Shown: piece after piece, positions 15,445 through 25,201 of the stretch
How positions within the stretch are numbered: the stretch's first letter is position 1
Layout: each line of letters begins with the position of its first letter
Source of the DNA: Rhizobium favelukesii
GTDB lineage: Bacteria; Pseudomonadota; Alphaproteobacteria; Rhizobiales; Rhizobiaceae
Assembly: GCF_000577275.2 (NCBI RefSeq)
Contig: NZ_HG916855.1
Span: 1,240,001-1,304,000 of the forward strand
Direction: 5' to 3'
DNA length: 64,000 bases
Program-made: the position numbers and the translations under genes
The notes under the pieces: generated by a model
Seen by the model: only the letters and a program-made list of their open reading frames with translations
Databases searched by the model: none
Told to the model about the DNA's origin: nothing

Positions 15445-16443
15445 CTAGACTTGAGCGACGTCAATGACGACGCGACCGCGAATTTTCCCCGCAATAATGT
15501 CCTCGGCGAGTTGCGGAAGCTTTGACATTGGTTCGACCGTTGTCATCTTGTTGAGCTTCTCTTTATCGAGATCGCGTGCCAGGCGTTTCCATGCCGCTAG
15601 GCGCTGCTCGAGCGGAGCCACAACGGAATCCATGCCGATCAGCGTCACGCTCCGAAGTATATGGGGCATTACTGTGCCATTGAGATCTGCACCCCCAGCA
15701 AGTCCACAAGCGACGATCGCGCCGCCACGAACCGTCTGAGCAAGCGCATTGACCAAGGTGTCCGAACCGACGCTGTCGATGCCGCCCGTCCAACGTTCCT
15801 TTTGAAGAGGCGGGCCCTTTTCCTGAAGCGTTGCTCTGTCAATAAACCCTGTCGCGCCGAGCATGGCGAGATACTCGTGGGTCTGCGGACGACCAGTCGA
15901 CGCAGTAACATTGTAGCCTTGCGCGCAAAGCAGCGCGATCGCCACGGAGCCGACCCCGCCGGCCGCTCCCGTGACCAGCACTTCACCCTCTCCAGGCTTT
16001 ATCGAACCCCATTTCTCGAGTGCATCGACGCAAAGGGCCGACGTATAGCCGGCCGTCCCAATCGCCATGGCCTCCTGCATTGAAAAAGCCTCGGGCAGGG
16101 GGATCAGCCACTCCGCCTTGACGCGCTGATACCGGGCGTAGGCTCCCCATTCGGTTTCAGAAAGCCCCCAGCCGTTCAAGATGACCTTGTCACCCGGCTG
16201 CCATTTCGGGGATCTGCTTTCCAGGACCGTCCCAGCAAGGTCAATGCCGCCAATCATGGGCATTCGTCGAGCTATCCGACCTTTGCCGGTGATCGCCAAG
16301 CCGTCTTTGTAGTTGAGCGCCGAGTAGGCGATTTCAACGAGGACGTCGTAGTCGGGCAGATCACCAATGGAGAGGTCCTTGAAGAGACCTTTTGGTTTAC
16401 CGTCCACGGTATCGATCACCATCGCCGTGAAGCTTCTGTCCAT
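15445..16443 (-). CDS. acuI: AcuI/YhdH-type zinc-independent alcohol dehydrogenase-like reductase
   Basis: MDR-superfamily NADPH-dependent reductase of 332 residues, closest to AcuI/YhdH, which reduces acrylyl-CoA and related enones. Seen: LNYKDGLAITGKGRIARRMPMIGGIDLAGTV at the N terminus, NGWGLSETEWGAYA, VTGAAGGVGSVAIALL (Rossmann motif) near 150, ASTGRPQ (NADP-binding loop), and a C terminus ending KIRGRVVIDV. The start has a strong site (GGAGCAGGAGGTTATT then ATG). It converges on the ArsR pseudogene and is the last gene of a minus-strand group. Confidence 0.85.
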   Translation of the reverse strand: MDRSFTAMVIDTVDGKPKGLFKDLSIGDLPDYDVLVEIAYSALNYKDGLAITGKGRIARRMPMIGGIDLAGTVLESRSPKWQPGDKVILNGWGLSETEWGAYARYQRVKAEWLIPLPEAFSMQEAMAIGTAGYTSALCVDALEKWGSIKPGEGEVLVTGAAGGVGSVAIALLCAQGYNVTASTGRPQTHEYLAMLGATGFIDRATLQEKGPPLQKERWTGGIDSVGSDTLVNALAQTVRGGAIVACGLAGGADLNGTVMPHILRSVTLIGMDSVVAPLEQRLAAWKRLARDLDKEKLNKMTTVEPMSKLPQLAEDIIAGKIRGRVVIDVAQV

Positions 16444-16502
16444 AATAACCTCCTGCTCCGATAACTTTCAGTGACAGAGGAACTGGCATCGTCACGGCGT
16501 CG

Positions 16503-17477
16503 TCAAGCTGCGGCGACCGTCTCGGCCGGACGAAAGCGCTGGCGATATTCAATCGGCGTAACGTTGATCCGCCGCATGAATGCCCGGCGCAGGCCACTTT
16601 GATCTGCAAACCCGCACATGCTTGGCACTCTTTTCAAAGGTGTATCGCTCTCTTCAAGCATTCTTCGCGCGGCTTCGACCCTGGCTGCCTCGACGTAGTC
16701 TCCAGGCGTCATGTGCGTCTCACGCTTGAATGTCCGCGCGAAATTGCGACTGCTCATCGCGAGGCGCGCCGCCAGCGTTTCGACCGACAGATCATTGGCA
16801 ATGTTATCGACGATCCACTGAGCGATATCGCGAATCGGGCCGATTTCTGCGACCTGCGCTTCAAGATGTACGCTGAACTGAGATTGGCCGCCGGGTCGCT
16901 GCAGAAAAAGAATGAGTTCCTTTGCTACCCGCAGAGCAATGCTGCGACCGAAGTCTTCCTCGACAAGGGCAAGCGCAAGATCCATGCTCGCAGTGACGCC
17001 AGCGCTTGTGTAGATGGGCCCGTCTTTGACGAATATGGTATTCGGTTCCAGTCTAACCTTGGGAAACATTTCTGCGAGCCGGGACGTCGAATTCCAATGC
17101 GTCGTCGCCCGCCGGCCATTCAAGAGCCCGGCCTTCCCCAAGAGAAAGGCGCCGGTGCATATCGAGGCCAGCCTTCGGACGTGACGCGACTCCCGGATGA
17201 TCCACTCGACCAACTCGCGATGGTCCTCATATTTGCGGACGCCGGGGCTTCCCGCGATCACGAGCGTATCGAAGCCCTCAAGGGTCTCCTCGATCGACAT
17301 GTCCGGCAAAAATCGAGTGCCGTTGAGGGCTGTCACCGGTTCCATGGACAACGCCACGATCTTGATGGTGTATCCGGACCGCCCCTTCAGCAGCGTGGTG
17401 GCCTCGGAAAACACATCCATCGGGCCAGCCACGTCGAGCATTTGAACCCCTGGAATGGCAAGAATGGCGATACGCAT
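16503..17477 (-). CDS. GlxA-family transcriptional regulator (DJ-1/PfpI plus AraC DNA-binding domain)
   Basis: Regulator of 324 residues. Residues 1-185 form a DJ-1/PfpI-like domain (ILAIPGVQMLDVAGPMDVFSEA, LVIAGSPGV, ICTGAFLLGKAGLLNGRRATTHW), and 210-315 hold two AraC helix-turn-helix units (LAARLAMSSRNFARTFKRETHMTPGDYVEAARVEAARRML; GFADQSGLRRAFMRRINVTPIEYRQRF). The family senses small metabolites, often amines or betaines, and activates catabolic operons; the ligand cannot be told from sequence. It lies 59 bases upstream of the AcuI-type gene on the same strand, which may be its target. Confidence 0.88.
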   Translation of the reverse strand: MRIAILAIPGVQMLDVAGPMDVFSEATTLLKGRSGYTIKIVALSMEPVTALNGTRFLPDMSIEETLEGFDTLVIAGSPGVRKYEDHRELVEWIIRESRHVRRLASICTGAFLLGKAGLLNGRRATTHWNSTSRLAEMFPKVRLEPNTIFVKDGPIYTSAGVTASMDLALALVEEDFGRSIALRVAKELILFLQRPGGQSQFSVHLEAQVAEIGPIRDIAQWIVDNIANDLSVETLAARLAMSSRNFARTFKRETHMTPGDYVEAARVEAARRMLEESDTPLKRVPSMCGFADQSGLRRAFMRRINVTPIEYRQRFRPAETVAAA

Positions 17478-17570
17478 GGTGCGCCCCTGGCTGTTTCGAG
17501 TGCCCCGGACATATGTGCCGGGCCATATTTTGATCGCTGTCCGGCTCGGTTCATTGTCGGCGAAGGCGGC

Positions 17571-18197
17571 TCATGCATCAATCGGGGCGTCTGTGCGCCC
17601 ATTCACGCTTCCGGATCCTGCCGAATGGAAGCTAGATCTTAGGTCAAGGTAGTGCTCGGTCAAACGATCTAAGCTGAACGCTCTGTTGAGACCACTCGGA
17701 TTCGGCAGCACCCAGGTATTTGCCCCCGCAAACACCTCGCTTTGCTTACCCCAGTCGCAATCCCGTCGAGCACTGATCGCTGCGAACGCTGCCTTCCCGA
17801 GAAATGCCAGATTGGCTGGTGCAAACTTTCGCATTCTGACTTCCAATGCGGGCGCGGCCTTCAGGTAGTCGTTCAACGTCAGTTCGTTCGCGCTTTTGGT
17901 TGCGCGCGACACTGCGGCTGTGATGCCGCACCCATGCTGCAACAACACGCGCTCTTCCTCCGCCCGTAGCAACCGCGACGTAAATCCGGCGAGGTGCAAT
18001 ACCCGCCAGAAGCGATTGCTCGGCGCCGAAAAATTGTGTCCGTCGAGAACCGCCGAGAGAGCCGGATTCAGTCCGCAGAAAACAACTGAAAGGCCGGGCG
18101 CGAGCACGTCCGACAGCCCGGTAGCCTGCGTCAATTGATCTCCATTGCGATCGGTATCCGCCGACATGGCTTTCTCACGCCTTTCGAGGTCAATCAA
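17571..18197 (-). CDS. mug: G:T/U mismatch-specific DNA glycosylase
   Basis: Uracil-DNA-glycosylase superfamily protein of about 208 residues. Motif 1 is VVFCGLNPALSA near residue 40 and motif 2 is LPNPSGLNR near 170, the pattern of the Mug/TDG branch that removes U or T opposite G. The usual Mug motif 1 has GINPG, so Ala replaces the last Gly here. ATG 18197 overlaps the stop of the acetolactate synthase pseudogene; a second ATG at 18167 would remove ten residues. The pairing with a biosynthetic gene looks accidental rather than functional. Confidence 0.85.
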   Translation of the reverse strand: MIDLERREKAMSADTDRNGDQLTQATGLSDVLAPGLSVVFCGLNPALSAVLDGHNFSAPSNRFWRVLHLAGFTSRLLRAEEERVLLQHGCGITAAVSRATKSANELTLNDYLKAAPALEVRMRKFAPANLAFLGKAAFAAISARRDCDWGKQSEVFAGANTWVLPNPSGLNRAFSLDRLTEHYLDLRSSFHSAGSGSVNGRTDAPIDA

Positions 18198-20000
18198 ACC
18201 AAAGCACGGCCCTCGGCCGTGATCACCGAGCCCATATCCACCACCTCGTCAGACAGGATCATCTCATTGTGAGGCTTCCCCGACGGGATCATTGGCAAGC
18301 AGTTTTCAGTCTTCTCGACGCGGCAGTCAAAAATGACCGCCCGAGGCGTATCCAACATCTCAATGATCTTGCCGTCCAGCTCGTCGGGCGTCTCGGCACG
18401 GATGCCGACAGCTCCATACGCCTCCGCCAGCTTGACGAAGTCCGGCAGGCTTTCGGAATACGAGTGGCTGTACCGCTCGTCGTGCAGCAGTTCCTGCCAC
18501 TGACGGATCATCCCCATGTATTCGTTGTTGAGGATGAAGATCTTCACAGGCAGCTTGTACTGCGCCGCTGTCGACATCTCCTGCATGTTCATCAGTATCG
18601 ACGCCTCGCCGGCTATGTCTATGACGAGACTATCTGGATGTGCGAGTTGAACGCCAATGGCTGCCGGCAGCCCGTAGCCCATCGTTCCCAATCCTCCAGA
18701 TGTCATCCAGCGGTTCGGCTCGTTCAGATGGAAGAACTGCGCCGCCCACATCTGGTGCTGGCCCACCTCCGTCGTCACATAGACGTCTCGTTCACGCGTC
18801 AGGGCTCGCAAGCGCTCCAGGGCGTATTGCGGCTTGATGACGGTGGACGAGTTGCGGTACCTGAAGGCTCTGCGTGCCCGCCCGCCAGTTATTGATCTGA
18901 AGCCACCAGGGCGCAAGCTTTTCGTTTCTTTTCTCTTGGCCATCGCGGGGCCATGCCGCGATCAGGTCTTCCAGGACCGAGGAGGCATCTCCGATAATGC
19001 CGACATCCACCGGGACCGTCTTTCCAATCGAAGACGGATCGATATCGACGTGGATCTTCCTCGAACCCGGCGAAAAGGCGTCAAGACGGCCGGTAACGCG
19101 ATCGTCGAACCGGGCACCGATGCAGAGCATGACATCGCAGTCGTGCATCGCATGATTGGCTTCGTATGCACCATGCATGCCAGGCATCCCCAACCATGAA
19201 GGATCCGAGGCAGGGAAAGCTCCGAGGCCCATCAGCGTCGACGTGACAGGCGCCCCGACCAGCGCCGCAAATTCCCTCAGCCGTCGGCTCGCCCTTGGAC
19301 CCGAGTTGATGATGCCGCCACCTGTATAGAAAATGGGCCGTCGCGCTTCGGACAGCAGTCGCACTGCCTCCGCCACGCTTGCCGGATTGCCCTTTGTCTG
19401 TGGTTCGTAAACGTGCAAGGGCTTGGAATCCCGAGGACCGATGTATCGACCCCGCGCGACTTGAACATCTTTTGGGATGTCGATGACGACCGGCCCCGGC
19501 CTGCCGGTCGTCGCAATGCGATATGCCTCATGCATGACACGGGGAAGGTCCTCGATGTTCCTGACGAGGTAACTGTGCTTGGTGCACGACCTCGTGATAC
19601 CGATCGTATCGGCCTCCTGGAACGCATCCGTGCCGATCAGGTGCGTTGGCACCTGGCCGGTGATGACGATCAGTGGGATTGAATCCATCAGCGCGTCGAC
19701 GATCCCCACGACCGTATTGATCGCGCCTGGCCCGCTTGTGACGAGAACGACGCCGGGCTTTCCGCTCGAACGCGCATAGCCTTCAGCCGCGTGAGCAGCG
19801 CCTTGCTCGTGGCGAACGAGAATATGGCGCAGCCGAGGCTCGCCGAGCAGGGCATCATAGATAGGCAGAACGGCGCCACCTGGATAACCGAACAGGACTT
19901 CGACGCCCTGATCGACCAATGCCCGCACCACCATCTCTGCGCCTGTCATTTCCTCGTCGTGCGCGGACAAAGTTGTCGAAGTTGAAAGATTAGATGTCAT
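18194..20000 (-). pseudogene. ilvB: Acetolactate synthase large subunit, frameshifted
   Basis: Two overlapping frames together make one full thiamine-diphosphate enzyme of about 600 residues. The N-terminal part has GAEMVVRALVDQGVEVLFGYPGG, LVRHEQGAAHAAEGYARSSG, SGPGAINTVVGIVDALMDS and GTDAFQEADTIGITRS. The C-terminal part has STVIKPQYALERL, GGLGTMGYGLPAAIG and the cofactor site GEASILMNMQEMSTA-NNEYMGMIRQWQ. The switch is at about 18876-18886, where one extra G in a G-rich run breaks WRAARRAFRYRNSS. Without it the frame is continuous. One residue is odd: GEASILMN replaces the usual GDASIQMN. No small subunit gene (ilvH) is adjacent. A lone plasmid-type copy that is inactive unless the indel is a sequence error. 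Confidence 0.88.
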
Positions 20001-20187
20001 GCCTCATTCCAATCGCCAGTGCAGAAGCCTTCCGCTTCAGTATGACCCACTATAGGCGAGTGGGATTTGTCCGGAATCTCAATGTGACGGCAAAAACGGA
20101 CAACTACACGTCGTTTGCAGCCAGTCGTGCTGACCATGCCGGTCGCCGTGACACTGGGGAGGCCTTGCGGTCAATCGCGGACCAGCG

Positions 20188-20802
20188 TTACGGCTGAGGA
20201 TGGCTCGAGATGCCCGCGATCTGCATCATCACAGAGTGAATGGTGTCTTCCTGATGGAGTTCGCCGATCAGCAGTTTGAACCAGCTAAATCCCACCCAGA
20301 GCGCGACCTTGTCGTCGACCTCCTCGGGGCGCAATTCGCCGCGGGCCACAGCATGCGTCAACATTCGTCTTACATCGGCCGTGCGGTCGGGAAGAAATCT
20401 GTCCCGCAATGCGCTTAATGCATCTGCCGTACCCTGCGCCTCGGCAATCAGTCCTCGCAGGGCGGCACCGGCTGGGTGGGACGCCCAAAACCGCCATAAG
20501 CTCGTCGTATATTGCACCAGCTCCTCGACCAGGTTGCCTGTGTCCGGGACCGGCACAAACGTCGATCGTTCGGTGGTATAGATCGCGATGAACAGATCGG
20601 CTTTGGTCGGATACCATCTGTAGATGGTCGTCTTTCCAGCCCCGGCTCGACGGGCGACTTCATCGACAGAAAATCCGGCGTAGCCCTTTTCCGAAATCAG
20701 TTCCCTCGCGGCAGCAAGGACAGCGGCCTCTGCCTCCGGATTGCGACGCGATCCAATCGAAGTGCGTTTTCTTAAGTGGGCGGGCTTTAGCTTCGTGGTC
20801 AT
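20188..20802 (-). CDS. TetR-family repressor
   Basis: Regulator of 204 residues with an N-terminal TetR helix-turn-helix (AAARELISEKGYAGFSVDEVARRAGAGKTTIYRWYPTKADLF, residues 30-72) and a variable helical ligand domain (LVEELVQYTTSLWRFWASHPAGAALRGLIAEAQG). The HTH is of the subgroup often linked to drug efflux. It lies 136 bases downstream of the aldo/keto reductase gene, the last of the efflux operon, and could repress the palindromic promoter at 25044-25072. That link is inferred. Confidence 0.88.
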   Translation of the reverse strand: MTTKLKPAHLRKRTSIGSRRNPEAEAAVLAAARELISEKGYAGFSVDEVARRAGAGKTTIYRWYPTKADLFIAIYTTERSTFVPVPDTGNLVEELVQYTTSLWRFWASHPAGAALRGLIAEAQGTADALSALRDRFLPDRTADVRRMLTHAVARGELRPEEVDDKVALWVGFSWFKLLIGELHQEDTIHSVMMQIAGISSHPQP

Positions 20803-20938
20803 GGATCAGGCCTAGCTCAAGTCGATGCCGCCGATCAACAACGAATGAGGCAGGTGTCCCCATTGTTTAAGCCCAGGCGATCGTCGCGGGCGGCAAAGGA
20901 TGGCGTCGGATCATCGCCCTGGAGAGAGGGCCTCGATC

Positions 20939-21898
20939 TCACCGACTGCCTTGCCCTGAACCGGCCCGTGGAATGAAGCCCGGCACCCCGGTTTCGACCA
21001 CACTGTTAAACCGTATGTTCGTCCCGATGTGGTCTCGAATCTGCTGCATCGCGTCGTCAGGCAAGGGGGAAATGTCGAAATTTTCCTCAATCCGGCTGGG
21101 TCTAACCGAAGTGGTCAGGAAAGCGGTGCCGCGCTGTGCGGCCCAAGCCAATGCCACCTGCGCCGGTGTCTTGTTGACGCGATCGGCGATGCCAGTAATG
21201 ACCGGATCGTCCAGCAAGTTCGGCTCCATTCCATGTCCGAGGGCTGCAAATGCGAGCAGGACAATCCCGTGCTCTCGACAAAAATCGAGCAGCTCCCACT
21301 CAGGCAGGTAAGGATGCGCCTCCACTTGCACCACCGCAGGCTTGATCCGCGCAACCGCGACGATCTCCTTCAGCTTTTCCAGCGTAACGTCCGACAGGCC
21401 GATCGACCTGCACTGGCCGCTATCGACAAGCTGCTCGAGTGCGCGCCACGTCTCTATCAATTTGACCTCGGAATCGTAGATGACCTGACCGCGGTCATCT
21501 CTCGGATCCTGCTCGTCGCCGGGTAGAAACGCGAAGGGCGTATGGATGAGATAGCAGTCGACGTAATCGACCTGCAGGCGTTGGCAACTTGCCTGAAAAG
21601 CGGGTTGCACCCGTTCCGGACGATGATTGGTGTTCCACAACTTCGTTGTAACAAAGACGTCTTCCCGGCGAACCGTTCCCGCAGCAAACGCTTCGCGCAT
21701 CGCATCTCCGACCGCTTCCTCGTTGCGATATCGTTCCGCGCAATCCAGATGTCGGAATCCGACTGCAAGGGCTGCCTTCACCGCCTGCTTGGTCACACTT
21801 GCATCGGGGATAAGCGTGCCAAATCCAACGGCTGGGATCGCCCCGGCGCCGTCTGCAAGTGGAATCCTTTTATAGCGAAGCATGTCGGGAGCTTCCAT
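20939..21898 (-). CDS. Aldo/keto reductase
   Basis: NADPH-dependent carbonyl reductase of 319 residues on a TIM barrel. The catalytic tetrad is visible: Asp and Tyr in RHLDCAERYRNE, Lys in FVTTKLWNTNH and His in CYLIHTPFAF. The cofactor region includes SIGLSDVTLEKL and TSVRPSRIEENF. ATG 21898 is chosen because a good site (GAAGGAGT) lies 8 bases upstream; the open frame runs on to 21967 without a signal. It follows the MFS gene after about 140 bases and probably detoxifies an aldehyde or ketone related to the pump's substrate. Confidence 0.9.
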   Translation of the reverse strand: MEAPDMLRYKRIPLADGAGAIPAVGFGTLIPDASVTKQAVKAALAVGFRHLDCAERYRNEEAVGDAMREAFAAGTVRREDVFVTTKLWNTNHRPERVQPAFQASCQRLQVDYVDCYLIHTPFAFLPGDEQDPRDDRGQVIYDSEVKLIETWRALEQLVDSGQCRSIGLSDVTLEKLKEIVAVARIKPAVVQVEAHPYLPEWELLDFCREHGIVLLAFAALGHGMEPNLLDDPVITGIADRVNKTPAQVALAWAAQRGTAFLTTSVRPSRIEENFDISPLPDDAMQQIRDHIGTNIRFNSVVETGVPGFIPRAGSGQGSR

Positions 21899-22040
21899 GA
21901 GCGAACTCCTTCGATTTAGAGCAAAAAGATGCACGGGCGCGACCGTTCCTTGGCGCGCACAAGCCAAACCAACTGCGTTGACGTCATAGTATCCTTCCTT
22001 TTTAAAACAGGATGCTGTCCCGGCCTATTGTACCTTGGTG

Positions 22041-23594
22041 TCACGTCGTCAGCGGATGCGCCGGAGAGGGGGCCATGAGCGAGACGACAATCAACCCGGC
22101 AATCGCCGCTACGAACGTGATCCAGAAACCATCGATGTAAGCCTGTACGTTCGCTTCCCTTTGCACGATGCCCGCCAGCACGCCGATGCCCCGCTTCAGC
22201 GTGTCCGCCTGCGACCCGCCAGCCGTCGAACCCGAGCCCAGTTGGCCCAGGATCGAATTCCATCCCGGCGTCGCGCCGGTGACATGCAGGCCGATGAGGT
22301 ATGAATGCAGTTGTTCGCGCTGACGTATCCACGTCGCCATCGTGGTCGCGACGGTTTCCGAGCATATCAGCCGCATGACCTGTACGTAGGCGGTCAGCGA
22401 TATCGCACGAGCCGGGTTTACATTGCTGAACAATGTTGCGACGGCTGCCAGGAACACGATTTCCTCGCCGAAGGTTTGCAAGATCACGATCAGCCTGAAC
22501 TCCGGCAGCGACCACACGCTGGTCAACTGCGTGCCAAGCCACGCCGACAGAGCAAAACAGCTGAAACCTATCGTCAACGTGGCCCGCTGCTTGACCGTCC
22601 GGACAAGGGCGACGGCAGTGACGGTCGCGCCTACGAGCAGGAGGATCGCGTAAGGGGCACCGAAGTCGCCGATCTGCTCCGGACGCAGGCGTGCCACCGA
22701 AATCAGGAAGTTCGGCTCCAGCAGGGAGCTTCCGAGACTTGCGGTCATGAAGCAGCCAATGGCGGCGAAACCCAACGCGATGTTTCTCGAGAACAGTATC
22801 GAAATGTGCGCCCAGGGCTCTTTGACGCGAAACTCGTGCCACAAAAAGACGCATACGAGAAACCCTGTCGCGCCAAGGAGCGACACGACGAGGCCGGAGC
22901 GAAACCAATCCAGACGATTGCCCTGATCCAGCGCGAAATAAAGCGTCGTCAAAGCCACGCCAAAGATGGCCATTCCGCCCCAATCGGCGCGCTTGAGCAG
23001 CTCCCGATCGACCCCCGTCGGTTTGCCGCCGCACCAGAAGAGAACGCCGATTACCGGCGCAACGATGGCGCCCTGCCAGTACAGCCATTGCCACCCTATC
23101 GTCTGGGTGTAGCTCCCGGCGGTGTACAGACCGAGATTCTGCGCGAACGGGATTCTCAAGACGTAGAAGGCAAGCGCGAAGATCCAGTATTTCCGGTCGA
23201 GGTTGCGAAAGGCCGTCATAAGCGTTGCTCCGACGAATAGACCCAGCAACACCGCTCTGACCGCGTGCAGCGCAACCAAGGATTCGAAGTTGCTAAAGAA
23301 TGGAATGAGGATGGATATCGCCGAATAGAGGATAGTCGGCCCGATCATCACTCTCTTCACGCCAAAGACGGCGATCAACCAACCGACGCATGGAGCAGCA
23401 AGAATCTGTGGCGCCGTGGCGAAGGTGCTCAACCACGCGCCCTCGTCGAAGCTCAAGCCGAAGGCTCCGCGCAGATCCGCCAGCCCAATGCTAGCGGTGC
23501 GGACGTCAAAGGCGGTCAATATGGAGGCCATGACTACGGCGACTGCGACGAACCCCTGACGGGGACGGTCGCTCGGATGAACCATCTTAGGCAT
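22041..23594 (-). CDS. emrB: EmrB/DHA2-type MFS efflux transporter
   Basis: Inner-membrane transporter of 517 residues with about 14 hydrophobic segments, the DHA2 layout. It begins at TM1 with VAVAVVMASILTAFDV, has WLIAVFGVKRVMIG (motif A-like) after TM2, and ends with FWITFVAAIAGLIVVSLMAP. It overlaps the EmrA-type gene by 8 bases, so the pair is translated together. Such pairs form a tripartite pump with an outer-membrane TolC-type channel, which is not encoded here. Substrates are usually hydrophobic drugs or phenolics; the sequence does not tell which. Confidence 0.88.
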   Translation of the reverse strand: MPKMVHPSDRPRQGFVAVAVVMASILTAFDVRTASIGLADLRGAFGLSFDEGAWLSTFATAPQILAAPCVGWLIAVFGVKRVMIGPTILYSAISILIPFFSNFESLVALHAVRAVLLGLFVGATLMTAFRNLDRKYWIFALAFYVLRIPFAQNLGLYTAGSYTQTIGWQWLYWQGAIVAPVIGVLFWCGGKPTGVDRELLKRADWGGMAIFGVALTTLYFALDQGNRLDWFRSGLVVSLLGATGFLVCVFLWHEFRVKEPWAHISILFSRNIALGFAAIGCFMTASLGSSLLEPNFLISVARLRPEQIGDFGAPYAILLLVGATVTAVALVRTVKQRATLTIGFSCFALSAWLGTQLTSVWSLPEFRLIVILQTFGEEIVFLAAVATLFSNVNPARAISLTAYVQVMRLICSETVATTMATWIRQREQLHSYLIGLHVTGATPGWNSILGQLGSGSTAGGSQADTLKRGIGVLAGIVQREANVQAYIDGFWITFVAAIAGLIVVSLMAPSPAHPLTT

Positions 23595-24783
23595 GATGCT
23601 CGGCCTTTGTGGTGATATGGGTTATGACCGACATGCCAGGGCGCAAACGATCAAAGTTCGGTTGGTTGGGTTCGAGTTCGATGCGCACCGTCAAACGTTG
23701 AGCGACCTTGGTGAAGTTTCCGCTCGCATTGTCAGGTGGCAGCAGCGCGAACGTCGACCCGCTCGCGGGCGAGATATTGGCAACCGTCCCATGAAGGCTC
23801 TCTCCAGGCAGCAGATCGACGGAAATGTCGACCGGTTGTCCTTCGCGAACCGAGGCCAACTGGTTTTCCTTGTAGTTCGCCAGGATGTACACCCGAGGAA
23901 GCGGGACGATCGAGATCAGGCTCGTGCCTGCGCTGACGTAGTTCCCAAGCTGTACGTTCCGTTTGGCAACGACGCCGTCGACTGGCGCGCGTACATTTGC
24001 GTAACTCAGCTCAAGTTCGCGCGCGGCTACGTCTGCGGCGGCCGTGTCGACATTTGCCTTCAGGACATCCCGCTGCTTGGAGAGCACGTCGAGTTTCACG
24101 CGCTGAGCAACGACCGTCGCTTCCGTCATCTTTGAATTGGCCAGTGCCCGCTCGTGAGCCGCCGTGGCCTTTTCAAGGGTTTGGATCGAGCTCGCTCTAC
24201 CGTCGAGACCAAGTCTGGTCTGGCGCTCCAACTCCTTGCTTGCCTGGATCTCGTCGGCGGCGGAAGCCAGCTGCTGAGCGGCCGCCACATCGATCTGGGT
24301 AAGTTGGAACGTGCGCTGGCTGTCGTTGTCCTCCAGTTGAGCCCGAGCAGCCTCGATCTTCGCTTTTGCGGCTCGAAGCGCAACTTCGTATGGCTTGCGA
24401 TCGATCGAGAACAGCAGGTCACCTGCCTTGACGTGGGCGTAATCGTGAACCGAGACCAGGTCGATGGTACCGCTTACGCGGGCACTGATGGAGGAAACGT
24501 CCGCATACACCGCGGCATCGTCCGTCGACTGGACCGTTCGGCTGGCGACCCACGAATTCCAGTTCGCCCCGGCTCCAACCACCGCTGCAAGCGCGACGGC
24601 AATTGCAGACACCGGCGCTATGAATGACGCCGCTGACGCCCTATTTGGCAAAACCGCGGGGGAGGGAGCAGGCGCGGCCACGTTTTCCTTGGCGCCCGGC
24701 ACCAAAGCCGTAACGTTGGTTCCAGATTGTTCGTTTACTTGGTTCTTGTTTCGCAACCAGGCCATTTTCTTCATCCGTTTCAT
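23587..24783 (-). CDS. emrA: EmrA/HlyD-type membrane fusion protein
   Basis: Adaptor of 398 residues from ATG 24783: short cytoplasmic tail, one membrane segment (FIAPVSAIAVALAAVVGAGA), a barrel-sandwich strand (VSSISARVSGTIDLVSVHDYAHVKAGDLLFSID), a long alpha hairpin (AKIEAARAQL to ADVAARELEL) and the returning lipoyl half (YANVRAPVDGVVAKRNVQLGNYVS). It bridges the MFS pump to an outer-membrane channel. The frame is open to 24969 but upstream residues are not family-like. ATGs at 24774 and 24765 are equally possible because the site upstream of each is weak. It is the first gene of the efflux operon. Confidence 0.85.
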   Translation of the reverse strand: MKRMKKMAWLRNKNQVNEQSGTNVTALVPGAKENVAAPAPSPAVLPNRASAASFIAPVSAIAVALAAVVGAGANWNSWVASRTVQSTDDAAVYADVSSISARVSGTIDLVSVHDYAHVKAGDLLFSIDRKPYEVALRAAKAKIEAARAQLEDNDSQRTFQLTQIDVAAAQQLASAADEIQASKELERQTRLGLDGRASSIQTLEKATAAHERALANSKMTEATVVAQRVKLDVLSKQRDVLKANVDTAAADVAARELELSYANVRAPVDGVVAKRNVQLGNYVSAGTSLISIVPLPRVYILANYKENQLASVREGQPVDISVDLLPGESLHGTVANISPASGSTFALLPPDNASGNFTKVAQRLTVRIELEPNQPNFDRLRPGMSVITHITTKAEHHA

Positions 24784-25043
24784 AGGACCCGAGGTCCGCT
24801 GTTCAACGAATCGTCCACGGGCTGCTTCGCTCACATGGCGGGCTGCGCAGGCTTTCAGGATTACGCAGCAGATGCGGCTCGCCAGTTCGTTGCTTCGTGA
24901 TTTGGACAGAGCGAAGCCGTCCGACCCGCCTCCGCATCTTTCCGCCAGGAGGATCAGCTCACCGATCACCCGGTGGCCTCAAAGTGGCGGGAGTGGAAAT
25001 CCCACAAAACCGTCTCAACCGGTCCATCAAGGTTGTTGCAGCT

Positions 25044-25072
25044 CATATAAACGATACGTATCGTTCTATCAA
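25044..25072 (-). promoter_or_regulatory. Promoter of the efflux operon with operator in the spacer
   Basis: On the minus strand TTGATA (25067-25072) and TATATG (25044-25049) are separated by exactly 17 bases, a good sigma-70 spacing. The spacer contains the perfect 16-base palindrome AACGATACGTATCGTT (25050-25065). A repressor bound there would block RNA polymerase. The TetR gene at 20188 is the obvious candidate regulator. Confidence 0.7.
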
Positions 25073-25174
25073 GAGGTGTTTGTAAAAAAACGGAGTTGTC
25101 CAGGTCCTCAGCATCCCGCGACCTGGGAGTTGGCAAGCAGATGAAATCAGCATCGGAGGGGCGAAGGCACCCCA

Positions 25175-25201
25175 CCGAAAGTATCGGCGACACCATCGTA
25201 T
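25175..25201 (-). repeat. 27-base element shared with 34109-34135
   Basis: Read on the minus strand, this matches 23 of 27 bases with plus-strand 34109-34135. The shared core is GGTGTCGCCGATAC, preceded by TACGA and followed by TT.GG. It lies about 100 bases upstream of the efflux promoter in the same direction. It could be a regulator site or a short dispersed repeat. Confidence 0.45.

Noticed and set aside
16599..17642. Plus-strand open frame opposite the GlxA-type regulator
   Set aside because: The minus frame has DJ-1 and AraC motifs; the plus frame has none.
22028..22043. Further partial copy of the shared 27-base element
   Set aside because: Only about 12 bases agree and it points away from any start; it is probably chance.
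21916..23240. Open frames on both strands overlapping the MFS transporter
   Set aside because: The MFS frame has the hydrophobic segments and couples to the EmrA-type gene; the others are low-complexity shadows.
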